Position numbers and translations under genes: made by a program. A stretch of 5,331 bases of DNA from an uncultured Treponema sp. (lineage in GTDB: Bacteria > Spirochaetota > Spirochaetia > Treponematales > Treponemataceae), in NCBI GenBank assembly GCA_905372345.1, contig CAJPPE010000140.1, positions 1-5,331 of the forward strand, written 5' to 3'. Below, one piece after another: positions 1 through 5,275 of this stretch. The notes beneath the pieces are model-generated. The model was not told the origin of the DNA. It made no database searches and saw nothing but the letters and a program-made list of their open reading frames with translations. The stretch's first letter is position 1. Each line of letters opens with the position of its first letter.

Positions 1-82
1 CAGTATATATTGTTGCCCTTGTGTGAGCCAAACATTATAACGCTTCCACTGTTTTTCTATTACTTCAGAAAAAAGTATTCAT
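1..82 (-). pseudogene. 5' end of an unidentified gene, apparently frameshifted, partial at left edge
   Basis: I do not recognise the product. On the minus strand an ATG at 80-82 is preceded by a good Shine-Dalgarno (AAGGGG, 88-93, 5-base spacer) and by a promoter at 112-140. The frame from this ATG reads Met-Asn-Thr-Phe-Phe and then stops (TGA, 65-67). Immediately after a run of six T (69-74), the +1 frame is open for 23 codons to the window edge. It reads roughly SEVIEKQWKRYNVWLTQG and onward, a polar, Trp/Tyr-containing composition that looks like real protein. Removing one T would join Met-Asn-Thr-Phe to that frame. It could be a decayed gene, a homopolymer-variable gene, a sequencing error, or chance. 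A competing plus-strand open frame (1-117) exists but is hydrophobic and has no visible start. Confidence is limited because only about 25 codons are visible. Confidence 0.3.
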
Positions 83-111
83 TCTTTCCCCTTACAATAA
101 CTCTCACTAAG

Positions 112-140
112 ATTATATAGCACTTTTACTATTAAGTCCA
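112..140 (-). promoter_or_regulatory. Predicted sigma70-type promoter for the leftward gene at the left edge
   Basis: On the minus strand the -10 is a perfect TATAAT (112-117). With a 17-base spacer, the -35 is TGGACT (135-140), which matches the TTGACA consensus at 4 of 6 bases. The predicted start of transcription is near 105, giving a leader of about 22 bases before the ATG at 80-82. It sits just downstream of the ftcD terminator, so the leftward gene would be a separate transcription unit. Confidence 0.45.
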
Positions 141-145
141 AGCAT

Positions 146-186
146 AAAAAAACAGATTACCGAGCATTCCCGATAATCTGTTTTTT
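146..186 (-). terminator. Intrinsic terminator of ftcD
   Basis: The inverted repeat has arms 153-162 and 171-180 around an 8-base loop, flanked by A and T runs. Read as minus-strand RNA, all ten positions of the core stem pair; the one imperfect position (160/173) is a G-U wobble. On the plus strand that position is a C-A mismatch, so the element fits the leftward transcript better. The minus-strand U tract is seven bases (146-152). It starts 20 bases past the ftcD stop codon. The T run at 181-186 means weak bidirectional function is possible. Confidence 0.85.
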
Positions 187-205
187 AAAAATTCTTATAT
201 CAAAT

Positions 206-1105
206 CTATTCGAGTAATCTTGCTTCAATTATCTGGCTGAATTCAAAGTTTTCGATTTGGAGATAGTAAGAAGCAACATCCATTAAGGCGGCCATCGGGG
301 TAAGACCGACAATTTCGGTACCGACGACATTTACGCCATAGCGTTTTGCTTCCATTTTTACCATTTCATAAGATTGATAAAGAGAAGTTTTTGTGTAGTC
401 GGTCATGTTCATTGAAACTTGAACAATCCCGCGCTCTGTAAGGTCTACACCCATTGCTTTTACAAAGCGCAAGCCTCCGCCTATATACCTAACTTTTTTT
501 GCAATCTTATCCGCAATTGAAAGATCGTTTGTAGCTAAGTTTACATTAAAAGCAACGAGAGGCATTCGGCAGCCTACAGCCGTAACACCTGCAGATGGAT
601 GAATTTCAGTTCCACCGAAGTCGGGTTTCCATTCGGGCTGTTTTACCTTTTCAGCCATACCTTCAAACTGTCCCTTTCGGATATTAGAAAGGTTCTCTCT
701 TGAAGGGGCTGATGCCGATTTTTCGTATAAAAATACGGGAATCTTGTGCTGCTCCCAGATGAGCTTTCCTACTTCTTTGGATAATTCGATACATTCTTCC
801 ATTGTGGAATTTTTAATAGGAATAAAAGGCACAACATCGGTAGCTCCCATTCTGGGATGGGCTCCCTCATGTTTGCGTAAATCAATGAGACTAGCTGCTA
901 TTCCGATAGCTTCCACTACGGTTTTTTTAAGCTCTTCAGGCTCACCGATTACGGTTACAACAGAGCGGTTATGATCTTTGTCGGATTCATAACCAAGCAA
1001 TTTTACATTTTCCTTTCCGCGGAAGGGGGCTATAATCTTTTCCAAAACTTCAGGATCGCGGCCGTTACTAAAGTTAGGAACACATTCAATTATTTTGTTC
1101 ATCAT
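206..1105 (-). CDS. ftcD: Glutamate formimidoyltransferase (formiminotransferase domain only)
   Basis: This enzyme (EC 2.1.2.5) moves the formimino group of N-formimino-L-glutamate to tetrahydrofolate. That is the last step of the formiminoglutamate branch of histidine breakdown and an entry into the one-carbon pool; it acts in the cytoplasm. The 299 residues match the transferase half of the bifunctional mammalian FTCD and carry no cyclodeaminase domain, so a separate cyclodeaminase would be needed. Family signatures are an N-terminal ECVPNFSNGRD (7-17), DKDHNRSVVTV (42-52), RKHEGAHPRMGATDVVPFIP (77-96, with the expected catalytic His at 83), AFNVNL (185-190), GGLRFVKAMGV (210-220) and QVSMNMTD (229-236). 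Position 14 is Asn where the family usually has Glu in the NFSEG motif. Two adjacent ATGs (1103-1105 and 1100-1102) are both served by the Shine-Dalgarno at 1112-1117. No other histidine-degradation gene is in the window. Confidence 0.95.
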   Translation of the reverse strand: MMNKIIECVPNFSNGRDPEVLEKIIAPFRGKENVKLLGYESDKDHNRSVVTVIGEPEELKKTVVEAIGIAASLIDLRKHEGAHPRMGATDVVPFIPIKNSTMEECIELSKEVGKLIWEQHKIPVFLYEKSASAPSRENLSNIRKGQFEGMAEKVKQPEWKPDFGGTEIHPSAGVTAVGCRMPLVAFNVNLATNDLSIADKIAKKVRYIGGGLRFVKAMGVDLTERGIVQVSMNMTDYTKTSLYQSYEMVKMEAKRYGVNVVGTEIVGLTPMAALMDVASYYLQIENFEFSQIIEARLLE

Positions 1106-1111
1106 AAAACA

Positions 1112-1117
1112 CTCCTA
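1112..1117 (-). promoter_or_regulatory. Shine-Dalgarno of ftcD
   Basis: TAGGAG on the minus strand lies 6 bases before the first ATG (1103-1105) and 9 bases before the second (1100-1102). Spacing therefore does not settle which Met is used. The first gives the longest protein; the second gives the usual family beginning Met-Asn-Lys-Ile-Ile. Confidence 0.8.
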
Positions 1118-1138
1118 AGACCTTCAATGTCTCTCGCA

Positions 1139-1167
1139 AGTGTAGCACAAAAAAAACTCTTAGACAA
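1139..1167 (-). promoter_or_regulatory. Predicted ftcD promoter with extended -10
   Basis: On the minus strand the -35 is TTGTCT (1162-1167, 4 of 6), the spacer is 17 bases, and the -10 is TACACT (1139-1144, 4 of 6) preceded by TG-n, an extended -10 that can offset the weak hexamer. The predicted start near 1132 gives a leader of about 27 bases containing the Shine-Dalgarno. Its -35 occupies almost the same bases as the -35 of the rightward pepA promoter. Confidence 0.5.
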
Positions 1168-1189
1168 GATAATAAGAACGGTTTATAAT
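1161..1189 (+). promoter_or_regulatory. Predicted distal pepA promoter (P1)
   Basis: TAGACA (1161-1166, 5 of 6 to TTGACA), a 17-base spacer and a perfect TATAAT (1184-1189). The predicted start near 1196 gives a leader of about 105 bases before pepA. Its -35 overlaps the divergent ftcD -35 (1162-1167), and a short inverted repeat TCTT-N4-AAGA (1158-1169) spans the shared box. Confidence 0.65.
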
Positions 1190-1226
1190 AATTATTGTAT
1201 AGTGCATTTAGTATCCCCGTTGTATC

Positions 1227-1255
1227 TTGCCGTTAATCAATAAAAGATGTATACT
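1227..1255 (+). promoter_or_regulatory. Predicted proximal pepA promoter (P2)
   Basis: TTGCCG (1227-1232, 4 of 6), a 17-base spacer and TATACT (1250-1255, 5 of 6). The predicted start near 1262 leaves a leader of about 39 bases. It is weaker than P1 by consensus but free of the ftcD promoter, so it could give basal pepA expression. A 5-bp inverted repeat with a 3-base centre (1257-1269) lies over the predicted start. Confidence 0.45.
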
Positions 1256-1300
1256 CTACTTGTAAAGTAAGCATAACTTTAATACAATTTCGGAGGAACT

Positions 1301-2731
1301 ATGAAATTTAATATTGCAAAAAAAGGCGGTGTAGCTGCCCAGTTGGTTTTTGAGGAGAAAATTGAAGGCGGCTATCTTAATCATTTGAAGGAAAAAGAAT
1401 TATTTTCCGGAAAAGCGGAAGAGGTTTATTATACTCTCGACTCCAATCTTAAAGCCCAGCTTTTTATCGGTCTAGGTAAAGAAGAAAAAATTGACTTGGA
1501 AGTTTTAAGAAAAACCTTTTTTAAGGCAGCAAGTGAGATTTTAAAGAATAAAATAGAAGAAGTCGAGCTCAACATCCCTAAACTTAACAATCTATGTAAT
1601 TATAAGATGGCTGAGGCTATTGCAGAAGGTATGCTACACGCCACCTACAAATATGATAAGTTTAAAAGCGATCGTAAAGAACAAACCAAAATTACGGTTA
1701 ATTATAACCCCGAAAAAGGCAAGGAAGACAGAGCCGAAAAAGGTATAAACGAAGCTGTCAAGCTCATGGAAGCGGTTTTCTTAACCAGAGATTTGGTAAA
1801 TCAGCCGGCAAATGTAATCTATCCTGAAACTCTTGCCCAAATTGCCAAAGAAAAACTTGAAGCAAAAGGAGTCAAGGTTACAGTCCACGGCAAAAAAGAA
1901 ATTGAGAAGCTCAAAATGGAAGCCTTCCTCAATGTAGCCAGAGCAAGTACCAAAGAGCCTAAACTCATCGTTATGGAATACTACAATAATCCCGGCTCCA
2001 ATGAAAAAATAGCTCTTGTCGGTAAGGGCTTAACCTATGACAGCGGCGGATACGCAATTAAACCTGCTACAAGTATGGTTGATATGTTTACGGATATGGG
2101 AGGCTCAGGTACGGTCATCGGAGCAATGCACGCACTGGCCGACCTCAAAGCAAAGGTAAACGTTGTCGCTGTTGTTGCTTCTTGCGAAAATATGATTTCC
2201 GGAGACGGCTACAGAAACGGCGATATTATCGGTTCAATGAGCGGTAAAACCATCGAAATTATTAACACCGATGCCGAGGGTAGATTAACATTAGCCGATG
2301 CCGTTTATTATGCTACCAACAATTTGGGAGCTACCAAGCTGATTGACCTTGCAACCCTCACCGGAGCCTGTGTATCAGCTCTTGGAGAACAGGTCAGCGG
2401 TGCAGTTACAAACAATGATGAGTTCTTTTCAGAACTTGTTAAGGCAAATGAAAGAGCAGGTGAAATTGTCTGGAGAATGCCCGCTATCGAGTATTATAAA
2501 AAAATGAACGAATCGAAAGTTGCAGATCTAAAAAATTCGGGCGGAAAGTTAGGCGGAATGATGACGGCCGGTCTATTTGTCGGTTCCTTCCTTGCAAAAG
2601 AAGATATCCCATGGATTCACATTGATATAGCCGGAACGGCCTACATTACCGAAAAATTCGGCTACTTAAAAGAAAACGCTACAGGAACACTTGTAAAGAG
2701 TCTTTACTATATGCTAAGTAAAGAAGCTTAA
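1301..2731 (+). CDS. pepA: Leucyl aminopeptidase, peptidase family M17
   Basis: This is a two-metal cytosolic aminopeptidase that removes N-terminal residues from peptides, normally as a hexamer. It probably finishes the breakdown of imported peptides. The 476 residues have the usual two parts: a variable N-terminal domain (about 1-155) and the catalytic domain (about 160-476). By analogy with bovine lens LAP, the metal ligands are Lys242, Asp247, Asp265, Asp324 and Glu326, and the catalytic pair is Lys254 and Arg328. The signature NTDAEGRL is at 322-329. Other family blocks are RDLVNQPAN (163-171), TLTGAC (352-357), the Gly-rich KNSGGKLGGMMTAGLF (411-426), HIDIAGTA (440-447) and NATGTLVKSL (459-468). 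Departures include Tyr-Ala after the DSGG (251-252) and Asn306 where a Pro is common before GD. The start is the ATG 4 bases after GGAGG (1292-1296). All catalytic residues are kept, so it should be active. The 3' end overlaps alternative inverted repeats and is followed by a terminator. Confidence 0.95.
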   Translation: MKFNIAKKGGVAAQLVFEEKIEGGYLNHLKEKELFSGKAEEVYYTLDSNLKAQLFIGLGKEEKIDLEVLRKTFFKAASEILKNKIEEVELNIPKLNNLCNYKMAEAIAEGMLHATYKYDKFKSDRKEQTKITVNYNPEKGKEDRAEKGINEAVKLMEAVFLTRDLVNQPANVIYPETLAQIAKEKLEAKGVKVTVHGKKEIEKLKMEAFLNVARASTKEPKLIVMEYYNNPGSNEKIALVGKGLTYDSGGYAIKPATSMVDMFTDMGGSGTVIGAMHALADLKAKVNVVAVVASCENMISGDGYRNGDIIGSMSGKTIEIINTDAEGRLTLADAVYYATNNLGATKLIDLATLTGACVSALGEQVSGAVTNNDEFFSELVKANERAGEIVWRMPAIEYYKKMNESKVADLKNSGGKLGGMMTAGLFVGSFLAKEDIPWIHIDIAGTAYITEKFGYLKENATGTLVKSLYYMLSKEA

Positions 2732-2743
2732 ACAGCTTTTACT
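2693..2743 (+). repeat. Overlapping alternative inverted repeats across the pepA stop codon
   Basis: Four short segments can pair in competing ways in the transcript: segment 1 GTAAAGA (2693-2699), segment 2 TCTTTACT (2701-2708), segment 3 AGTAAAGA (2717-2724) and segment 4 TTTACT (2738-2743). Segment 2 pairs perfectly with segment 1 (6 bp, 3-base loop) or with segment 3 (8 bp, 8-base loop). Segment 3 can instead pair with segment 4 (6 bp plus an inner 4-bp AGCT stem, 5-base loop). The element covers the last pepA codons and stop (2729-2731) and ends one base before the terminator stem. The pairings are visible directly; any regulatory role is inference, and AT-rich stems this short can arise by chance. 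Confidence 0.4.
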
Positions 2744-2744
2744 C

Positions 2745-2786
2745 ATGCCGCAGGGACGCAAATATCTTTCCTGCGGCATTTTTATT
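2745..2786 (+). terminator. Intrinsic terminator of pepA
   Basis: A perfect 10-bp GC-rich stem (arms 2745-2754 and 2770-2779) can extend by a G-U and an A-U pair inside, leaving a loop of about 11 bases. It is followed by a T-rich stretch of five T, one A and two T. It starts 13 bases after the pepA stop and ends 20 bases before the next start codon, so the methyltransferase-like gene is either expressed by read-through or has a promoter I could not identify. Confidence 0.9.
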
Positions 2787-2791
2787 GTAAT

Positions 2792-2798
2792 AAGGAGA
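2792..2798 (+). promoter_or_regulatory. Shine-Dalgarno of the methyltransferase-like gene
   Basis: AAGGAGA faces two ATGs. The ATG at 2802-2804 (4-base gap after GGAG) opens a two-codon frame, Met-Ile-stop, whose TGA (2808-2810) overlaps the ATG at 2807-2809 that opens the real gene (9-base gap). Only the second gives a family-like protein, so 2807 is the chosen start. The overlap could allow termination-reinitiation. Confidence 0.75.
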
Positions 2799-2806
2799 AT
2801 TATGAT

Positions 2807-3592
2807 ATGAGTACAAAAAACTTACTTGATGGTGTAGAAGATACATTATATATCCCGCTTGCAGCAAGAATATATGCATCTGAGAAATTCCCTAAATTTT
2901 TCTATGATGAAAAAGCATTGTCATTAAAACAATATATACCGACGGATAACATAGAAAAGAATACTACCGAATATTTTTATATGGCTAGTGTTTGCAGACA
3001 ACAAACAATTGATAAAAAGGTAAAAAAATTTCTTGAAGAAAATATTCAAAGCGGCTTAGAAACCGCCTATAATCGTATCAATAATGTTAAATCTAACTTT
3101 TATCAAATAGATTTGCCTAACGTTATAGATACCAGAAAAAAAGTATTAGGAAATGCAGATAATGAAAAGTTGATCTCAGGAGATATGTTTACTCTTGATT
3201 GGGTAAAAGAAATAGATACATCATTGCCGACTATGATTGTTGTTTCGGGAGTATATCAGTACTTCGATGAAGGTAAAATTATAGAGATGATAAAAAAAAT
3301 GAAGTCTTTAATTCTTAAAGGAGAATTGGTATTTGATGCAACAAATTCTACCGGATTAAAATTAGCTAATAAATATGTTCAAAAGACCGGTAATGTTAAT
3401 GCTAAGATGTATTTTAGTGTCGATAATCCAAAGGAATTTGCAAATATTACTGATACAAAACTTATAGAAGTTGATGGATTTTTTGATGGGGCATTAAAAC
3501 ATTGTGGGGGATTAAAATTCCTAACCCGAATATATATGTATTTCGCCGATAAATTGCATAGAACATTGGTTGTTCACTTAAAATTCAATTAG
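2807..3592 (+). CDS. COG3315/LCMT-like SAM-dependent O-methyltransferase relative with damaged motif I
   Basis: The protein resembles the class I methyltransferase group that contains leucine carboxyl methyltransferase-like and polyketide O-methyltransferase-like enzymes; the substrate is unknown and the location is presumably cytoplasmic. Visible family blocks are the N-terminal LLDGVEDTLYIPLAAR (6-21), DEKA (34-37), KKFLEEN (73-79), GLETAYNR (83-90), FYQIDLPNVIDTR (98-110, where Asp102 is the likely ribose-binding acidic residue), SGDMFTLDW (124-132) and VVSGVYQYF (145-153). The strand and glycine loop that should precede GLET (normally a hydrophobic strand followed by LG-x-G) are missing. 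FLEEN is joined to GLET by only Ile-Gln-Ser, so about 7 to 10 residues of the SAM-binding core seem deleted in frame. The rest reads through normally to 261 residues, a little short for the family. It may be a pseudoenzyme or an early pseudogene. Base composition is more AT-rich than its neighbours: 15 of 60 and 16 of 60 G+C in two hand-counted lines. No clear promoter was found. Confidence 0.8.
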   Translation: MSTKNLLDGVEDTLYIPLAARIYASEKFPKFFYDEKALSLKQYIPTDNIEKNTTEYFYMASVCRQQTIDKKVKKFLEENIQSGLETAYNRINNVKSNFYQIDLPNVIDTRKKVLGNADNEKLISGDMFTLDWVKEIDTSLPTMIVVSGVYQYFDEGKIIEMIKKMKSLILKGELVFDATNSTGLKLANKYVQKTGNVNAKMYFSVDNPKEFANITDTKLIEVDGFFDGALKHCGGLKFLTRIYMYFADKLHRTLVVHLKFN

Positions 3593-3683
3593 GGTTGAAT
3601 GTAAGAGGTTTTGATACATATTCCTATGTCTAATTTATCTAATAAACACTTCCCACAGTGCTGTAAAACTACCCCTCATCTCT

Positions 3684-3712
3684 TTGAAAATTAACCTTAA
3701 ATAGTATATAAT
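3684..3712 (+). promoter_or_regulatory. Near-consensus promoter of the SprT-like gene, probably leaderless
   Basis: TTGAAA (3684-3689, 5 of 6), a 17-base spacer and a perfect TATAAT (3707-3712). Counting seven bases on from the end of the -10 puts the predicted +1 at 3719, which is the A of the ATG. There is no Shine-Dalgarno between the -10 and the ATG. The rest of the gap (3593-3683) has no convincing terminator for the gene before it, only a weak 5-bp hairpin at 3616-3629. Confidence 0.75.
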
Positions 3713-3718
3713 ATAGTT

Positions 3719-5275
3719 ATGAATCAAGATAGGGTTAAAGAAATTTTGCTTGAGACGGCGGATACGGAGCTTGAGTTTTCTGTTGTTTTTACGGGAAAGA
3801 GCAGCAAAAAGGTAAACGGGCTTTATAAGCCGGACACGCACGAAATTATTCTTCATAATAAAAATTTTGCAAATGATAATGAACTTATTTACACAGCTGT
3901 GCATGAATATACTCATCACAAGCAGTGTGAAAAAGAGGGCGGTTTTTATTCGACGCGAGTACACAGCCCCAAGTTTTGGACGCTCTTTCACAGCCTTTTG
4001 GCTGAGGCCGAAAAAAAAGGTTTTTATAAAATTACTCTTGAGGAGTCGCCCGAGCTTTTGGAATTAACCGATGAAATCAGACAAATTATAATGGTAGAAG
4101 ACGGTAAACTTATGAAAGAACTCGGCCGCCTGCTGGGAAAGGCCCGGCCTCTTTGCAAAAAAGCCGGTGTAAGGTATGAGGATTATGTCGATAGGGTGCT
4201 CTGCCTTCCGAGGGCATCCGCAACTGCTATCGAAAAAATCAGTGCCTACGATGTAAACCCTGCCATCGGTTATGAGGCGATGAAGTTTGTGGCCAATATA
4301 GGCAATGCGGAAAAAAGAGCTGAGGCAGAAGAAATGTTTTTAAATAAGACAAGCCCTGCAACAGTCCGGGGTACAATTTCTAAAAAGAAAGAAGAAGACC
4401 CGCGGCGCACCTTAGAAAAAGAAAAGCGCCGTTTGGAAAAAACCATTTTAAGTCTTCAGGCTCGGCTTGAAACCGTCGAAAGCAGGCTTGCCAATATGCC
4501 GATAAGCCCCTTTATAATCGCAGTGATTTTTTCTATCTTTATGTCCTTACCTATGATCGGACAAAACTCTAATCCGATTCCGATTCCGTCCGTGCCTCCT
4601 ATCCCCGGTATGCCGGAAATTCCTAAACCAAATACAATAAACCCTGTAATACCTCAAGCTCCGACTGCCCCGGAATTTTTAAAAACAACCAATCAGCCTA
4701 AGACTGAAAAAACCGTCGCAAGAAAAAAAATAAGCCCTGCCGAAATGATAGAACGCTTAAACTCAAGCCAAGACGGTGCTTTTGCAAAACGGCTTATGGG
4801 TACCCTCATCGAAAATGACGATCAGGGCTTTGATGTTCTAAACAAAATTATTGAGGAACTTTCAAAGGATAATTTACAAGGATTCCCCATTCAAACCGTA
4901 GAATCCAAAAATAAAAAAAACGTTTTAATAAAGAATTTTAATTTTAACGGAAAAAATATGCTGGAAGAATTCGGCTCCTTTGCCGTGTCCGGAATAACGG
5001 CCGATAAAAGTTTTTTTATGGCAGCAGAATCAAAGGCTGCGGCAGCAGGTCAAAAAAACGGAGAGCGGTTGTATATTTTTGCAAAACGGAACATAGCCGG
5101 AACCTACAAGCTCTTTGTAGAAATAGAACAAGACAGCAAAAATCACAGCTCTCTGTTTTTTAAGTTTTTTAAAAACTCTCCCTTTGATGCAAAGCTTGAC
5201 CAAAATATTTTATTTTCTCAAATAAAGACCGATAGACTTGATTTGGATGCGGTTTTTGACCTAACCGCAGAGTAA
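3719..5275 (+). CDS. SprT-like zinc metallopeptidase-like protein with coiled coil, membrane segment and unknown C-terminal region
   Basis: The 518 residues form several parts. Residues 1-105 resemble SprT/YgjP-type zinc peptidase domains, with HEYTH (62-66; His62 and His66 as metal ligands, Glu63 catalytic) and HSPKFW (82-87; His82 the likely third ligand). There is no N-terminal signal, so this part should be cytoplasmic. Residues about 112-220 are helical, containing ELGRLLGKARPLCKKAG (134-150), an LPR-ASATA stretch (163-170) and PAIGYEAMKFVANIG (181-195), loosely like DNA-associated helical modules. Residues 228-258 are a highly charged coiled coil. Residues 262-281 are hydrophobic and, by the positive-inside rule, should place the C-terminus outside the membrane. 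Residues 286-320 are a Pro-rich linker. Residues 339-518 match nothing I recognise. Substrate unknown; SprT relatives in other organisms cleave DNA-crosslinked proteins, but that role is not shown here. ATG 3719 is chosen because the promoter points to it. The first half could be an independent protein fused to a formerly exported one. Confidence 0.75.
   Translation: MNQDRVKEILLETADTELEFSVVFTGKSSKKVNGLYKPDTHEIILHNKNFANDNELIYTAVHEYTHHKQCEKEGGFYSTRVHSPKFWTLFHSLLAEAEKKGFYKITLEESPELLELTDEIRQIIMVEDGKLMKELGRLLGKARPLCKKAGVRYEDYVDRVLCLPRASATAIEKISAYDVNPAIGYEAMKFVANIGNAEKRAEAEEMFLNKTSPATVRGTISKKKEEDPRRTLEKEKRRLEKTILSLQARLETVESRLANMPISPFIIAVIFSIFMSLPMIGQNSNPIPIPSVPPIPGMPEIPKPNTINPVIPQAPTAPEFLKTTNQPKTEKTVARKKISPAEMIERLNSSQDGAFAKRLMGTLIENDDQGFDVLNKIIEELSKDNLQGFPIQTVESKNKKNVLIKNFNFNGKNMLEEFGSFAVSGITADKSFFMAAESKAAAAGQKNGERLYIFAKRNIAGTYKLFVEIEQDSKNHSSLFFKFFKNSPFDAKLDQNILFSQIKTDRLDLDAVFDLTAE
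4574..4588 (+). repeat. Short CCGATT hexamer repeat in the Pro-rich linker
   Basis: Two and a half tandem copies of CCGATT encode the Pro-Ile-Pro-Ile-Pro start of the linker. Pro-Ile and Ile-Pro pairs continue at irregular spacing to about residue 312. Slippage here would change linker length in steps of two residues without breaking the frame. Confidence 0.6.

Noticed and set aside
1..120. Plus-strand open frame of 39 codons ending in TAG at 118-120
   Set aside because: It is rich in Leu, Phe, Ile and Tyr with no start or family motif in view, and it runs through better-placed minus-strand start signals. It could still be the tail of a plus-strand gene from outside the window.
744..1243. 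Plus-strand open frames across ftcD and the divergent promoter region
   Set aside because: They are antisense to a strongly supported ftcD, lack Shine-Dalgarno sites and show no family motifs.
1196..1300. A riboswitch or structured leader upstream of pepA
   Set aside because: I see only a small 5-bp inverted repeat and no conserved aptamer-like pairing; the leader length is explained by two promoters.
3616..3629. Hairpin after the methyltransferase-like gene as a terminator
   Set aside because: The stem is only 5 bp, AT-rich, and not followed by a T run.
3635..3991. A 118-codon open frame on the minus strand under the start of the SprT-like gene
   Set aside because: It lies mostly antisense to a well-supported coding region, has a basic and hydrophobic composition typical of a shadow frame, and would cover the strong plus-strand promoter. 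Its last 14 codons (3635-3679) lie in the gap and could be a remnant or dispersed repeat, but nothing here supports that.
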